A stretch of 10,014 nt of DNA, taken from positions 1 through 10,014 of the forward strand of contig JAFZQP010000023.1 in the NCBI GenBank assembly GCA_017620345.1, written 5' to 3'. A model generated the notes under the pieces. The model did no database searches and had not been told where the DNA came from. It saw only the letters and a list, made by a program, of their open reading frames with translations. The stretch comes from Lachnospiraceae bacterium. Lineage in GTDB: Bacteria; Bacillota_A; Clostridia; Lachnospirales; Lachnospiraceae. Numbering within the stretch: the first letter of the stretch is position 1; each line of letters begins with the position of its first letter. The position numbers were made by a program, and so were the translations under genes. Positions 1-8,002 of the stretch are shown one piece after another.

Positions 1-351
1 AAGAGCTATGTTATCCTCAAATGACTTGGATGATGCATCGATCATGACTGATGTGAATCCGCCGTCGATACATGACTTACACAGTTCAAATGTATCACCA
101 TGATCAAGGTGAAGAGCTATGGGGATCTCAGGATTTTCCTGAACAGCAGCCTCAACGAGCTTTACAAGATATGTGTGATTGGCATATGCTCTTGCACCCT
201 TTGAAACCTGAAGAATAACAGGGCTCTTAAGTTCGCCTGCTGCTTCCGTGATACCCTGAACGATCTCCATGTTGTTAACGTTGAAAGCACCTACTGCGTA
301 TCCGCCGTCATATGCCTTCTTGAACATTTCGGTTGTGGTAACTAATGACAT
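1..351 (-). CDS. fba: Fructose-1,6-bisphosphate aldolase, class II (5' part; continues past left edge)
   Basis: Class II aldolases are cytosolic zinc enzymes that reversibly cleave fructose-1,6-bisphosphate into dihydroxyacetone phosphate and glyceraldehyde-3-phosphate in glycolysis and gluconeogenesis. The first 117 residues are present and read MSLVTTTEMFKKAYDGG, followed by the family hallmark GAFNVNNMEI near residues 21-30. The motif ALHLDHGDTFE follows at about 79-89. In it D83 matches the catalytic aspartate and H84 the first zinc histidine of B. subtilis-type FbaA. The later zinc ligands lie beyond the window. The ATG at 349-351 is preceded by AAAGGATG at good spacing, which fixes the start. 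The gene has its own promoter just upstream, partly inside mfd, so it is probably a separate transcription unit rather than part of the mfd operon. The family assignment is secure. Tagatose-bisphosphate aldolase is a close paralogue that the N-terminus alone does not fully exclude. Confidence 0.93.
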   Translation of the reverse strand, partial: MSLVTTTEMFKKAYDGGYAVGAFNVNNMEIVQGITEAAGELKSPVILQVSKGARAYANHTYLVKLVEAAVQENPEIPIALHLDHGDTFELCKSCIDGGFTSVMIDASSKSFEDNIAL

Positions 352-425
352 AACAATTCATCCTTTCTGTATGATTTATTATATGATCCGATATAGTCGG
401 AAGATCACTGCTTCAGATTATAGCA
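352..425 (-). promoter_or_regulatory. mfd-fba intergenic leader with weak hairpin
   Basis: This 74-base gap between the mfd stop and the fba ATG contains the -10 element, a ribosome binding site (AAAGGATG, about 7 bases before the ATG), and a weak inverted repeat at 387-401 (TCCGA, 5-base loop, TCGGA). The hairpin is only 5 bp and no T-run follows it, so it is not a convincing terminator. Read-through from mfd into fba is therefore possible. A second TATAAT-like hexamer at 378-383 has no recognisable -35 partner. Confidence 0.5.
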
Positions 426-445
426 TTAAACATGCGTATCTACAA
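417..445 (-). promoter_or_regulatory. fba promoter, extended -10
   Basis: On the minus strand an extended -10, TGCTATAAT, lies at 425-417. A -35-like TTGTAG at 445-440 is separated from the -10 hexamer by exactly 17 bases. The -10 is a perfect sigma-A hexamer with the TG extension, while the -35 matches TTGACA only at its TTG. The -35 lies inside the last codons of mfd. The predicted transcription start is near 410, giving a leader of roughly 60 nucleotides before fba. Confidence 0.75.
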
Positions 446-3400
446 GCGATTTCATATCCTCGCACATTTTCAGACTGATCTGCAGAGAATCGGATGCGGG
501 TGATAAACCGGTCACCCTGTCGGGAGAAAATCTGTATATAAAACATGGTTTTGCGCCCGTTGCAAGCCGGAGTTTCCCCTTGTATCCGGCAACGAACGGG
601 GCGATCCTGACAGGATCGTAGTCCGCATTCTGGAGCACCCTGAATTCTATCGAGTTTTCTTTCTGGACTATCTCCGTAACAAACACCTGCCTTGCGATCG
701 TGCGAAGATACGCCACGAGCAGAAGGTTATCGACCGGCTTCGGGATCGATCCGAACCTGTCCGTCAGTTCATCTTTCATGTCGTCCATCTCCTCCTTCGA
801 GGAAATACATGCTATCCGTTTGTAAACGTCTATCTTCTGATTTTCACTCACTATATATGTGTCCGGTATATAGGCATCGATATCAAGGTCGACATTTACA
901 AGATCCTCTTCCCTGACCTCCTCGCCCTTTTTCCTCCTGACAGCCTCGTTAAGAAGTTTGCAGTACATATCGTATCCGACAGCGTTCATATGTCCGGACT
1001 GGCGTTCGCCGAGAAGATTACCGGCTCCGCGTATCTCAAGGTCCTGCATCGCGATCTTGAATCCGCTTCCGAGCTCGGTAAAATCCCTTATCGCCTGGAG
1101 TCTTTTTTCAGCGGTCTCTCTTAAGATCTTATTCCGTCTGTACATAAGAAAAGCATAAGCCGTACGGTTTGATCTTCCTATACGCCCACGGAGCTGATAC
1201 AGCTGTGACAGCCCCATCTGATCGGCATCATGTATGATCATCGTATTGACATTCGGGATGTCGAGTCCCGTCTCGATAATCGTTGTCGATACAAGGACAT
1301 CTATATCTCCCGATACAAAATCATACATTATGCGTTCGAGATCCGTCTCCTTCATCTGTCCGTGTGCGAAGGATATCCTTGCATCCGGCAGAAGCCTTGA
1401 CAGTTGTGCCGTCATATCGGCTATAGTCTGGACTCTGTTGTACACATAAAAAATCTGACCTCCGCGTGCCAGTTCGCGGCTGATCGCTTCTCTTACCAGT
1501 TCTTCATTGTATTCCATTACAAATGTCTGTATCGGAACACGGTCCTGCGGTGCCTCTTCGAGCACGCTCATATCGCGGATACCGATAAGGCTCATGTGGA
1601 GGGTTCTCGGGATCGGAGTTGCGGTAAGAGTCAGGACATCAACATTTTCCTTGAGTTTTTTGATCTTCTCCTTATGCGACACACCAAAGCGCTGTTCTTC
1701 GTCTATTATGAGAAGTCCGAGATCTTTAAAAGTAACATCCTTTGACAGCACCCTGTGGGTTCCGATAACGATATCCACCATACCGTTCGCCAGATCCCTT
1801 ACCGTCTTTCTTATCTCGGATGCACTCCTGAACCTGCACAGCAGTTCGATCCTCACGGGATAGTCTTTCATTCTCTGTACAAATGTCGTGTAATGCTGCT
1901 GAGCCAGTACCGTTGTCGGGACAAGATAGACGACCTGCTTGCCTTCCTGGACGGCTTTGAATGCGGCTCGTATCGCTATCTCGGTCTTGCCGTAACCTAC
2001 GTCTCCGCAGATGAGCCTGTCCATGATCTTGGAAGACTCCATGTCACGCTTTGTATCTTCAATGGCCGTCATCTGATCCTCTGTTTCCTCAAACGGGAAC
2101 AGTTCCTCAAATTCCGTCTGCCATACGGTATCGGGTCCGTATTCATAACCGCGCCGCGATGATCTTGCCGCATACAGTTCGACGAGATCCTGGGCTATGA
2201 CATCAACCGCTTCCCTGACCCTGGATTTGGTCTTGCCCCATTCCTGTCCTCCAAGCTTGTTCAGTTTGGGAGTATGTGCATCTTTCGAAGCATATTTCTG
2301 TATCGTATCAAGTGCGGTCGCGGGAATGTAAAGATTCCCTCCGTCTCTGTACGATATCTTCATATAGTCCTTTGTCACGCCACTGACACTGACCTGTTCT
2401 ATACCCCGGTATATCCCGAGTCCGTGACTGACGTGAACGACATAATCTCCCGGTGTCAGTTCGGTAAAGCTCGATATATGATTTCCGTCGAACTTTGTCT
2501 TTCTCTTTTTTCCTCTGTGTCTTTGTGTAAATATATCCGCCTCGGAGATCACCGCGAACTTGATCAGAGGATATTCGAATCCCTGCCTAAGCCTTCCGTA
2601 TGTCACCATCACTTCGCCGGCAGCAACTTCCCTGTCTGTATTCTCGGTGTAGAACGCATTTATCCCTCCGTCACGAAGGTCTTCCGCAAGTCTGGCAGCT
2701 CTCGTTCTTGAGGCAGACAGCAGTACAACTTTATATGAGTTTTTGGAAAATCTCTTAAGATCGGATATGAGCGACTCAAAACTGTTGTTGTAACTGTTCA
2801 TCGCTTTCGTGATCACATTCACGGCAGCTGCGCTCCTAAGTACTTCGGATGGAAGGGTTAGCGTTGACATGGCCACTCCGCAGGCATTCTCAAACCTTGC
2901 GAACACTTCATCCGCCGTATAGATGACCTTTGTCTGAGTCGGGAGGACATATCCTTTTTCCAGACGCATCTTCATGCTCTCGGAAAATTCCAGCTCTACC
3001 GCCGACGCCGAATCCCTCAGTCTTACCGGTTCATCAAGGAAGAACACACATGACTTTTTCGAAAAATAATCTGCAAAGTTTTGCGTGTCATCATAAAAAT
3101 ATTCGATGAAACTGTCGGGGTTGATCCCGGACTGACCGGATATCTCAAGTTCTTCCTTAAGATCCGTGGCGATCTTCAGAGCATTGGCGGCTTCCTGCGT
3201 CCTGAAGGATTTGCGGTACAGTTCATGAACCTCTTTCGCCTCCTTCGTGATCTTCGAAATGCCTTCGGCAAGCCGCTGCTCATCAAGTACCATTTCCGAC
3301 GCCGGATATATAGCAACCGTTGTTTTCTTTTCTATGGACCGCTGACTCAGAACATCAAATGTCCTGATAGAATCTACCGTATCGCCCCATAACTCTATCC

Positions 3401-3968
3401 TGACAGGATTGTCATCGGTAAGAGGGTAGATGTCTATTATCCCTCCGCGGATCGAAAACTGACCTTTCCCCTCGATCTGGAAATTTCTCACATACCCTGC
3501 GTTGACAAGCTCCTTTGCAAGCTCCGATTCGGATACGGTCCCGCCTTCATCTATGTATATTATGCTGTCCTCTATGGATGATATGGGGACCATATGTGCC
3601 ATGAACGCATCTGCCGTTGTGACTATCGTGCATCTTTTTCTTTCAAGCAGAGCCCTGATGCAACGCATCCTCTGTTCGGTTATGACATTTCCCGACAGAT
3701 CAGCCTGGAAAAATATCAGATCCTTGGCGGGAAACAGACATACATCAGGATCATAGAACCTGTAATCTTCAAATATCTGCCTTGCTTTTGTCTCACTAAA
3801 AGTAACGATGATTTTGAGATCAAAATCATCGCTAAGTCCGTACATCATATGAAGTTTTTGCGGATCCACACATCCGTCGGCTGCAATGATACCGCGGCCT
3901 TTTTTCAGATGTGTCTTAAGTGTTTCGTATTCCGCCAGAAGCGAAAACGGAGCATCAAACGTTCTCAT
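426..3968 (-). CDS. mfd: Transcription-repair coupling factor Mfd
   Basis: Mfd is an ATP-driven DNA translocase. It pushes RNA polymerase stalled at lesions off the template and recruits UvrA for nucleotide excision repair. The protein is full length (1180 residues from the chosen start). In order it shows a UvrB-like N-terminal module (about 15-340, including RGGIIDIYP), the CarD-like RNA-polymerase interaction domain (about 503-600, starting TPGDYVVHVSHGLGIYRG), and RecG-like helicase motors. The motors have Walker A GDVGYGKTE (655-663), the DEEQ box (756-759), TATPIPRTL (about 782-790) and QLRGRIGRS (about 925-933). The TRG translocation motif follows near 964-1001, then the C-terminal D7 domain. 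Two in-frame ATGs exist, at 3974 and 3968. The second is chosen because AAAAGG lies 6 bases before it but directly abuts the first. The start overlaps the end of pth by 14 bases, which suggests coupled translation. No key motif is missing. Confidence 0.97.
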   Translation of the reverse strand: MRTFDAPFSLLAEYETLKTHLKKGRGIIAADGCVDPQKLHMMYGLSDDFDLKIIVTFSETKARQIFEDYRFYDPDVCLFPAKDLIFFQADLSGNVITEQRMRCIRALLERKRCTIVTTADAFMAHMVPISSIEDSIIYIDEGGTVSESELAKELVNAGYVRNFQIEGKGQFSIRGGIIDIYPLTDDNPVRIELWGDTVDSIRTFDVLSQRSIEKKTTVAIYPASEMVLDEQRLAEGISKITKEAKEVHELYRKSFRTQEAANALKIATDLKEELEISGQSGINPDSFIEYFYDDTQNFADYFSKKSCVFFLDEPVRLRDSASAVELEFSESMKMRLEKGYVLPTQTKVIYTADEVFARFENACGVAMSTLTLPSEVLRSAAAVNVITKAMNSYNNSFESLISDLKRFSKNSYKVVLLSASRTRAARLAEDLRDGGINAFYTENTDREVAAGEVMVTYGRLRQGFEYPLIKFAVISEADIFTQRHRGKKRKTKFDGNHISSFTELTPGDYVVHVSHGLGIYRGIEQVSVSGVTKDYMKISYRDGGNLYIPATALDTIQKYASKDAHTPKLNKLGGQEWGKTKSRVREAVDVIAQDLVELYAARSSRRGYEYGPDTVWQTEFEELFPFEETEDQMTAIEDTKRDMESSKIMDRLICGDVGYGKTEIAIRAAFKAVQEGKQVVYLVPTTVLAQQHYTTFVQRMKDYPVRIELLCRFRSASEIRKTVRDLANGMVDIVIGTHRVLSKDVTFKDLGLLIIDEEQRFGVSHKEKIKKLKENVDVLTLTATPIPRTLHMSLIGIRDMSVLEEAPQDRVPIQTFVMEYNEELVREAISRELARGGQIFYVYNRVQTIADMTAQLSRLLPDARISFAHGQMKETDLERIMYDFVSGDIDVLVSTTIIETGLDIPNVNTMIIHDADQMGLSQLYQLRGRIGRSNRTAYAFLMYRRNKILRETAEKRLQAIRDFTELGSGFKIAMQDLEIRGAGNLLGERQSGHMNAVGYDMYCKLLNEAVRRKKGEEVREEDLVNVDLDIDAYIPDTYIVSENQKIDVYKRIACISSKEEMDDMKDELTDRFGSIPKPVDNLLLVAYLRTIARQVFVTEIVQKENSIEFRVLQNADYDPVRIAPFVAGYKGKLRLATGAKPCFIYRFSPDRVTGLSPASDSLQISLKMCEDMKSLVDTHV

Positions 3969-4545
3969 CTTCATCCTTTTTAGATCCGTTGAACCTGTTC
4001 ATCGCAACATCTATCCCTTCAGTCAGAACGGTTACGACGGAATTTGCGGCATCTATGAACGCCACTTCCATGATCTTACGCTCATCCTCGGTAAAGTGTC
4101 CGAGCACATGATCCGCAAGGTTATATCCCTTTGGTTTATCTCCGACACCTACACGTATCCTCATGAATTCGTCGGTTCCCAGATGGGTTATTATATTCTT
4201 CATGCCGTTGTGACCGCCGGCACTTCCTGATTTTCTGATCCTGATCCTTCCGGGTTCAAGATTGATATCGTCATATACCACGATCAGTTCTGCAGGTACA
4301 TCGATCTTGTAATAATCGACAAGCTGACGTACGCTCTCACCGCTCAAGTTCATGAACGTCTGTGGCATCGCAAGAAGCACTTTCTCACCCTCTATCATAC
4401 CTTTACCGCAGATCGCTTTATGCTTGATATAATCGGTTGCGATATCAAACCTGTCCGCCAGGATGTTTACTACTTCAAACCCGGCGTTATGCCTTGTTCC
4501 GGCATATTCAGGACTTGGATTTCCCAAACCAACGATGATATACAT
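3955..4545 (-). CDS. pth: Peptidyl-tRNA hydrolase
   Basis: Bacterial Pth cleaves the ester bond of peptidyl-tRNAs released prematurely from ribosomes, recycling tRNA. The 196-residue product has the usual family length. It starts with the hallmark MYIIVGLGNPSPEYAGTRHN, which contains N9 and the catalytic H19. It then shows PQTFMNLSGESV (N66), YDDINLEPG (D92) and SAGGHNGMKN (N113), all expected active-site residues. The ATG is one base after the ahcY stop (TGATATG), so translation is probably coupled. The AGGTTGAT just before the start, within the ahcY end, can serve as a weak ribosome binding site. Its 3' end overlaps mfd by 14 bases. A pth-mfd pairing is common in Firmicutes (in B. subtilis with a small gene between), which supports both calls. 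The C-terminus ends in a short acidic tail (KKDEDENV). Confidence 0.97.
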   Translation of the reverse strand: MYIIVGLGNPSPEYAGTRHNAGFEVVNILADRFDIATDYIKHKAICGKGMIEGEKVLLAMPQTFMNLSGESVRQLVDYYKIDVPAELIVVYDDINLEPGRIRIRKSGSAGGHNGMKNIITHLGTDEFMRIRVGVGDKPKGYNLADHVLGHFTEDERKIMEVAFIDAANSVVTVLTEGIDVAMNRFNGSKKDEDENV

Positions 4546-4546
4546 A

Positions 4547-5797
4547 TCAACCTGCCGAAGAACTGTTAAGGTATGCTTCCTGCTCGGGTGTCAGTACATC
4601 TATCTTCTTTCCGAGGAAAGCAAGCTTCCTGACGGCTACATCCCTGTCGACCTCTTCCGGAACATCGATTATCATCTTATCAAAGCTTCCTTCATGCTCA
4701 ACAAGATACTTGGCCGAAAGAGCCTGGATCGCGAACGACATATCCATGATCTCGGCAGGATGACCGTCTGCACATGCAAGATTGACAAGTCTTCCTTCTC
4801 CGAGTATGTAAATGAACTGTCCTGTCGGAAGTTTATATCCCATTATGTTGTTACGCATTTCCTGCTTATCAACAGCTATCTCGCGCAGTCTCGCCATATC
4901 GATCTCACAGTCAAAATGACCTGCGTTACAAAGTATCGCGCCGTCCTTCATAACGGCAAAATCTTCTTCATCAATGACCTTGTCACAGCCTGTTACCGTA
5001 ACAAAGAAATCTCCGATCTTTGCCGCATCGTTCATCGGCATGACATCAAATCCGTCCATTACCGCCTCTATAGCCTTGACCGGATCTATCTCGGTAACAA
5101 TGACTCTTGCTCCGAGACCCTTGGCTCTCATCGCAACGCCTTTTCCGCACCATCCGTATCCGGCAACGACAACGATCTTGCCGGCAACTATGAGGTTGGT
5201 AGTTCTGTTGATACCGTCCCAGACTGACTGACCCGTTCCGTATCTGTTATCAAAGAAATGCTTGCACTGCGCATTGTTGACTAGCACCATAGGGAACTTT
5301 AACTCCTTGTCCCTGTCCATTGCAATAAGTCTCAGGATTCCGGTCGTTGTCTCCTCACATCCTCCTATGACTCCCGGGATGAGTTCCGGCATCTCGGTAT
5401 GTATCATGTGTACCAGATCTCCTCCGTCGTCTATTATGATATTGGGTCCGCATGAAAGTACCGCGCGGATATGGTTGTTGTATTCTTCTTCGGTCGTTCC
5501 GTGCCATGCATGAACTTCAAGTCCTGCCGATACTAAAGCGGCAGCAACATCATCCTGTGTTGAAAGAGGATTCGAACCGGTAACATACATATCGGCACCA
5601 CCTGCTGCAAGCACCTTGCACAGGTAAGCGGTCTTGGCCTCAAGATGTACCGAAAGCGCGATCTTTTTTCCTGCAAACGGCCTGGTCCTTGTAAACTCCT
5701 CTTCAAGAGTCCGAAGCAGATCACAGTTTCTCTTTACCCATTCGATCTTTCTGTCGCCCGAGGGAGCCAGATTGATATCTTTTATCTCACTTGCCAT
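4547..5797 (-). CDS. ahcY: Adenosylhomocysteinase, short archaeal/Thermotoga-like form
   Basis: This NAD-dependent cytosolic enzyme hydrolyses S-adenosylhomocysteine (or, in some relatives, S-inosylhomocysteine) to homocysteine plus nucleoside. The 416-residue protein shows HLEAKTA (51-57), GSNPLSTQDD (74-83), DDGGD (123-127), EETTTG (148-153), K179 and D183 in NNAQCKHFFDN, the dinucleotide-binding loop GYGWCGKG (213-220), NAGHFD (292-297) and GHPAEIMDMSF (345-355). By spacing, D124, E149, K179 and D183 match the human catalytic set. The long insertion and the C-terminal K/Y segment of the eukaryotic type are absent. The ATG at 5797 is chosen because AAGGAGAGG precedes it at 5804-5812. A longer reading from 5875 would overlap prs and lacks a comparable site. 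Human T57 and E59, in the substrate pocket, correspond to E53 and K55 here. The gene sits 16 bases after prs and 1 base before pth. Confidence 0.94.
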   Translation of the reverse strand: MASEIKDINLAPSGDRKIEWVKRNCDLLRTLEEEFTRTRPFAGKKIALSVHLEAKTAYLCKVLAAGGADMYVTGSNPLSTQDDVAAALVSAGLEVHAWHGTTEEEYNNHIRAVLSCGPNIIIDDGGDLVHMIHTEMPELIPGVIGGCEETTTGILRLIAMDRDKELKFPMVLVNNAQCKHFFDNRYGTGQSVWDGINRTTNLIVAGKIVVVAGYGWCGKGVAMRAKGLGARVIVTEIDPVKAIEAVMDGFDVMPMNDAAKIGDFFVTVTGCDKVIDEEDFAVMKDGAILCNAGHFDCEIDMARLREIAVDKQEMRNNIMGYKLPTGQFIYILGEGRLVNLACADGHPAEIMDMSFAIQALSAKYLVEHEGSFDKMIIDVPEEVDRDVAVRKLAFLGKKIDVLTPEQEAYLNSSSAG

Positions 5798-5803
5798 TTC
5801 TAT

Positions 5804-5812
5804 CCTCTCCTT
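5804..5812 (-). promoter_or_regulatory. ahcY ribosome binding site
   Basis: AAGGAGAGG on the minus strand lies 6 bases before the ATG at 5797. It lies mostly in the 16-base gap after prs. It decides the ahcY start in favour of MASEIKD over an upstream in-frame ATG at 5875 inside prs. Confidence 0.8.
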
Positions 5813-5813
5813 C

Positions 5814-7013
5814 TTATTCTTCGCCGTCCTCACGATTTTCCCTGTATGCTGCGATCGCTGCCTGAATCCTGTCATTGGGATTGAGCAGATCGCTGATCGA
5901 GATATCGTGATTGAGTGTGTCTATTATGTATGCGATGTACTTACTCATATCGCAGTTGATGTAATATTCTCTTTCAAGAAGTTCCGGTGTCTGATATATG
6001 AGATTTGTTGTCAGTATCTTATCAAACAGTCCCTGCTCATACGCTTCATCGATCACCGACAGACCGTTGGTGAAGAGCCCGAATGTAGCCGCTATGAATA
6101 TCCTTCCGGCATTTCTTTTCTTGAGCTGTTTGGCAACCTCGATGACTGTCTCTCCGGATGAGATCATGTCGTCTATGACTATGATGTCCTTACCTTCGAC
6201 AGATGATCCGAGGAACTCATGGCTTACTATCGGATTGCGTCCTTCAACGACTCTTGTATAATCTCTTCTCTTGTAGAACATTCCCATATCAAGTCCGAGC
6301 ACGTTAGCTGTATATATTGCCCTGCTCATACCGCCTTCATCCGGGCTTACGACCATCATATGTCCCGAATCAAGCTGCAGATCCTTAACGTTCTTAAGAA
6401 GGCCTTTGACAAACTGATATGTCGGCTGTACAGTCTCGAATCCGCTTAAAGGTATCGCATTCTGAACTCTTGAATCATGCGCGTCAAACGTGATGATATT
6501 ATCCACTCCCATACGCACAAGTTCCTGAAGTGCAAGTGCACAGTCAAGAGACTCTCTTGTATTTCTCTTATGCTGTCTGCTCTCATACAGGAAAGGCATG
6601 ATGACCGTGATCCTTCGTGCTTTTCCGCCGACAGCGGCGATTATTCTCTTAAGGTCCTGATAGTGATCATCCGGTGACATGTGGTTCTGTATACCACATA
6701 AAGAATAGGTCAGACTGTAATTATTGACATCTACGATAAGATAAAGATCCGTTCCTCTTACCGACTCATTGATTATTCCTTTTGCTTCTCCCGAGCCGAA
6801 TCTTGCTATCTTGGCATCGAGTATGTACGAATCTCTCTGGTATCCCGCAAAGGCAAGTGAATCCTTATGCTCGTTCTCCCTTTCGGTCCTCCACTTGACG
6901 AGATAAGAATCAACTTTTTTTCCGAGATTCTTACACCCTTCAAGAGGGATCATCCTGAGGGATCCTACGGGAATAGTCTCAAGATTCCGTTTTTCTTCGT
7001 GTGGATTGTTCAT
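5814..7013 (-). CDS. prs: Ribose-phosphate pyrophosphokinase, divergent long form
   Basis: PRPP synthetase makes 5-phosphoribosyl-1-pyrophosphate from ribose-5-phosphate and ATP for purine, pyrimidine, NAD, histidine and tryptophan synthesis. Recognisable motifs are PFLYESRQHKRNTRES (140-155, equivalent to the canonical PYxRQDRK..R.P region), FDAHDSR (176-182, with the DLHA-type histidine), SPDEGGMSRA (223-232), the catalytic-loop KRRDYTR (248-254) and the PRPP-binding loop IDDMISSGET (280-289). At 399 residues it is about 80 longer than typical Prs (310-320). The extra length lies at the N-terminus, before PFLYESRQ, and in a C-terminal tail ending ENREDGEE. The PRPP loop reads DDMISSGET rather than the usual DDMIDTGGT. 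The ATG at 7013 is preceded by a strong GGAGGAG whose upstream end overlaps the TAG stop of the ATPase gene, so the genes are co-transcribed and probably coupled. The family is secure. Full enzyme activity, rather than a regulatory paralogue, is inferred from the conserved catalytic residues. Confidence 0.88.
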   Translation of the reverse strand: MNNPHEEKRNLETIPVGSLRMIPLEGCKNLGKKVDSYLVKWRTERENEHKDSLAFAGYQRDSYILDAKIARFGSGEAKGIINESVRGTDLYLIVDVNNYSLTYSLCGIQNHMSPDDHYQDLKRIIAAVGGKARRITVIMPFLYESRQHKRNTRESLDCALALQELVRMGVDNIITFDAHDSRVQNAIPLSGFETVQPTYQFVKGLLKNVKDLQLDSGHMMVVSPDEGGMSRAIYTANVLGLDMGMFYKRRDYTRVVEGRNPIVSHEFLGSSVEGKDIIVIDDMISSGETVIEVAKQLKKRNAGRIFIAATFGLFTNGLSVIDEAYEQGLFDKILTTNLIYQTPELLEREYYINCDMSKYIAYIIDTLNHDISISDLLNPNDRIQAAIAAYRENREDGEE

Positions 7014-7027
7014 GCAGGCGGCTCCTC

Positions 7028-7993
7028 CTATAATGCGGATCTTCTCTTCCTGATACGGATATCTTCAACATCAGGATGAAGAACAATATAGTTTCCGAAA
7101 ATCCTTGAAAAATTACGTTCCGTATATCTTCCGTCAATGTCTTCAAAAGAAAGGTTCGTGGAAATTATCGTAGGTTTCTTTCGAAGATCTCTCTCATTAA
7201 GTATATCAAATAATCTGGACGCAACAAAAGAATTGACGCTCTCAGTTCCCAGATCGTCAATTATCAAAAGGTCACATGTAAAAATGTCTTTTTGAAGGTC
7301 CCAGGATTCATTTTCATCATATCTGAACAGTTCCCGGGAAAGTGTATCAAACAACCGCATGGATGTAAAGTATATAACGGAATATCCCTTATCAAGTATC
7401 GCCTTTGCCATGCAGTTCGTCAGAAATGTCTTTCCGACTCCGACGTTTCCGTACAGTAGAATATTCTCATACTTCCTGCCAAAATCATCCGCGAACTGTC
7501 TGCATCTGTCGATGATCTCCTTCATACGCTCGCATTCGCTGTCCGTGTAATAATCGTAACTGAGCGTGTCAAAATTCTCTCTGCGGAGGATCTCTTCTAT
7601 ATTCGACTGCCTGTACATATACCGAAGTTCCGCCTGTCGCAGGCAGTGGCACTTGGTCATACCGTCTATATATCCGGTGTCCTTACAGTCATTACACTCG
7701 TATTTTTCTTCAAGGCAGTCTTCGGAAAACCCATGTTGTTTAAGGAGTGTTTTCTGCCTGTCCGTAAGAAGTGCGATCTCGCTTTTCATCTTCGCAACGG
7801 CTGAAGTATCTCCGTCAAGAACCTTTGCCGCACATTCCATGGCAAGATCGGTTATCTTATCTTCAAGCCCGGCATACTCCGGTATTTTTCGTTCAATGTC
7901 TGCCTTTACTTCCAGGGCTGCTCTTCTGGCAAGTTCGCGGCGCTGTTCATACCCGCGCATTATTTCATCATATTGCGATCTTGAAAGCGGCAT
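7028..7993 (-). CDS. DnaI/DnaC-like helicase-loader ATPase
   Basis: AAA+ ATPases of the DnaC/DnaI family load the replicative DnaB-type helicase on DNA at origins or restarting forks. The 321-residue protein has a helical, charged N-terminal region (1-95) and a zinc-ribbon-like cluster (C100, C103, C115, C117) in ECNDCKDTGYIDGMTKCHC. It then has Walker A GNVGVGKT (182-189), Walker B LLIIDDLG (242-249), a sensor-1 region IISTNLS (276-282) and an arginine-rich segment RYTERNFSRIFGN (289-301). This layout of zinc module then AAA+ domain resembles B. subtilis DnaI. IstB transposition helpers share the ATPase domain, but the N-terminal zinc module, the DnaD-like neighbour and the lack of any transposase argue for a primosome role. 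The ATG at 7993 is preceded by AAGGAGA, which begins within the TAA stop of the upstream gene. Partner specificity (which helicase) is inferred. Confidence 0.88.
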   Translation of the reverse strand: MPLSRSQYDEIMRGYEQRRELARRAALEVKADIERKIPEYAGLEDKITDLAMECAAKVLDGDTSAVAKMKSEIALLTDRQKTLLKQHGFSEDCLEEKYECNDCKDTGYIDGMTKCHCLRQAELRYMYRQSNIEEILRRENFDTLSYDYYTDSECERMKEIIDRCRQFADDFGRKYENILLYGNVGVGKTFLTNCMAKAILDKGYSVIYFTSMRLFDTLSRELFRYDENESWDLQKDIFTCDLLIIDDLGTESVNSFVASRLFDILNERDLRKKPTIISTNLSFEDIDGRYTERNFSRIFGNYIVLHPDVEDIRIRKRRSAL

Positions 7994-8002
7994 AACGTCT
8001 CC

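Noticed and set aside
387..401. Hairpin after mfd as an intrinsic terminator
   Set aside because: The stem is only 5 bp with no downstream T-run, and it lies in the predicted fba leader.
1404..2162. Open frames of over 100 codons on the plus strand opposite mfd
   Set aside because: They lack ribosome binding sites and recognisable protein features, and lie antisense to a strongly conserved gene; they are by-products of mfd codon use.
4865..4873. TTATCAACA, an 8/9 DnaA box inside ahcY, and TTATCCTCA at 11-19 inside fba
   Set aside because: Isolated one-mismatch matches inside coding sequence are expected in 10 kb and have no neighbouring boxes.
7028..7993. IstB-type transposition helper ATPase
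   Set aside because: No IstA-like transposase or terminal inverted repeats are present, and the N-terminal cysteine cluster and DnaD-like neighbour point to a helicase loader.
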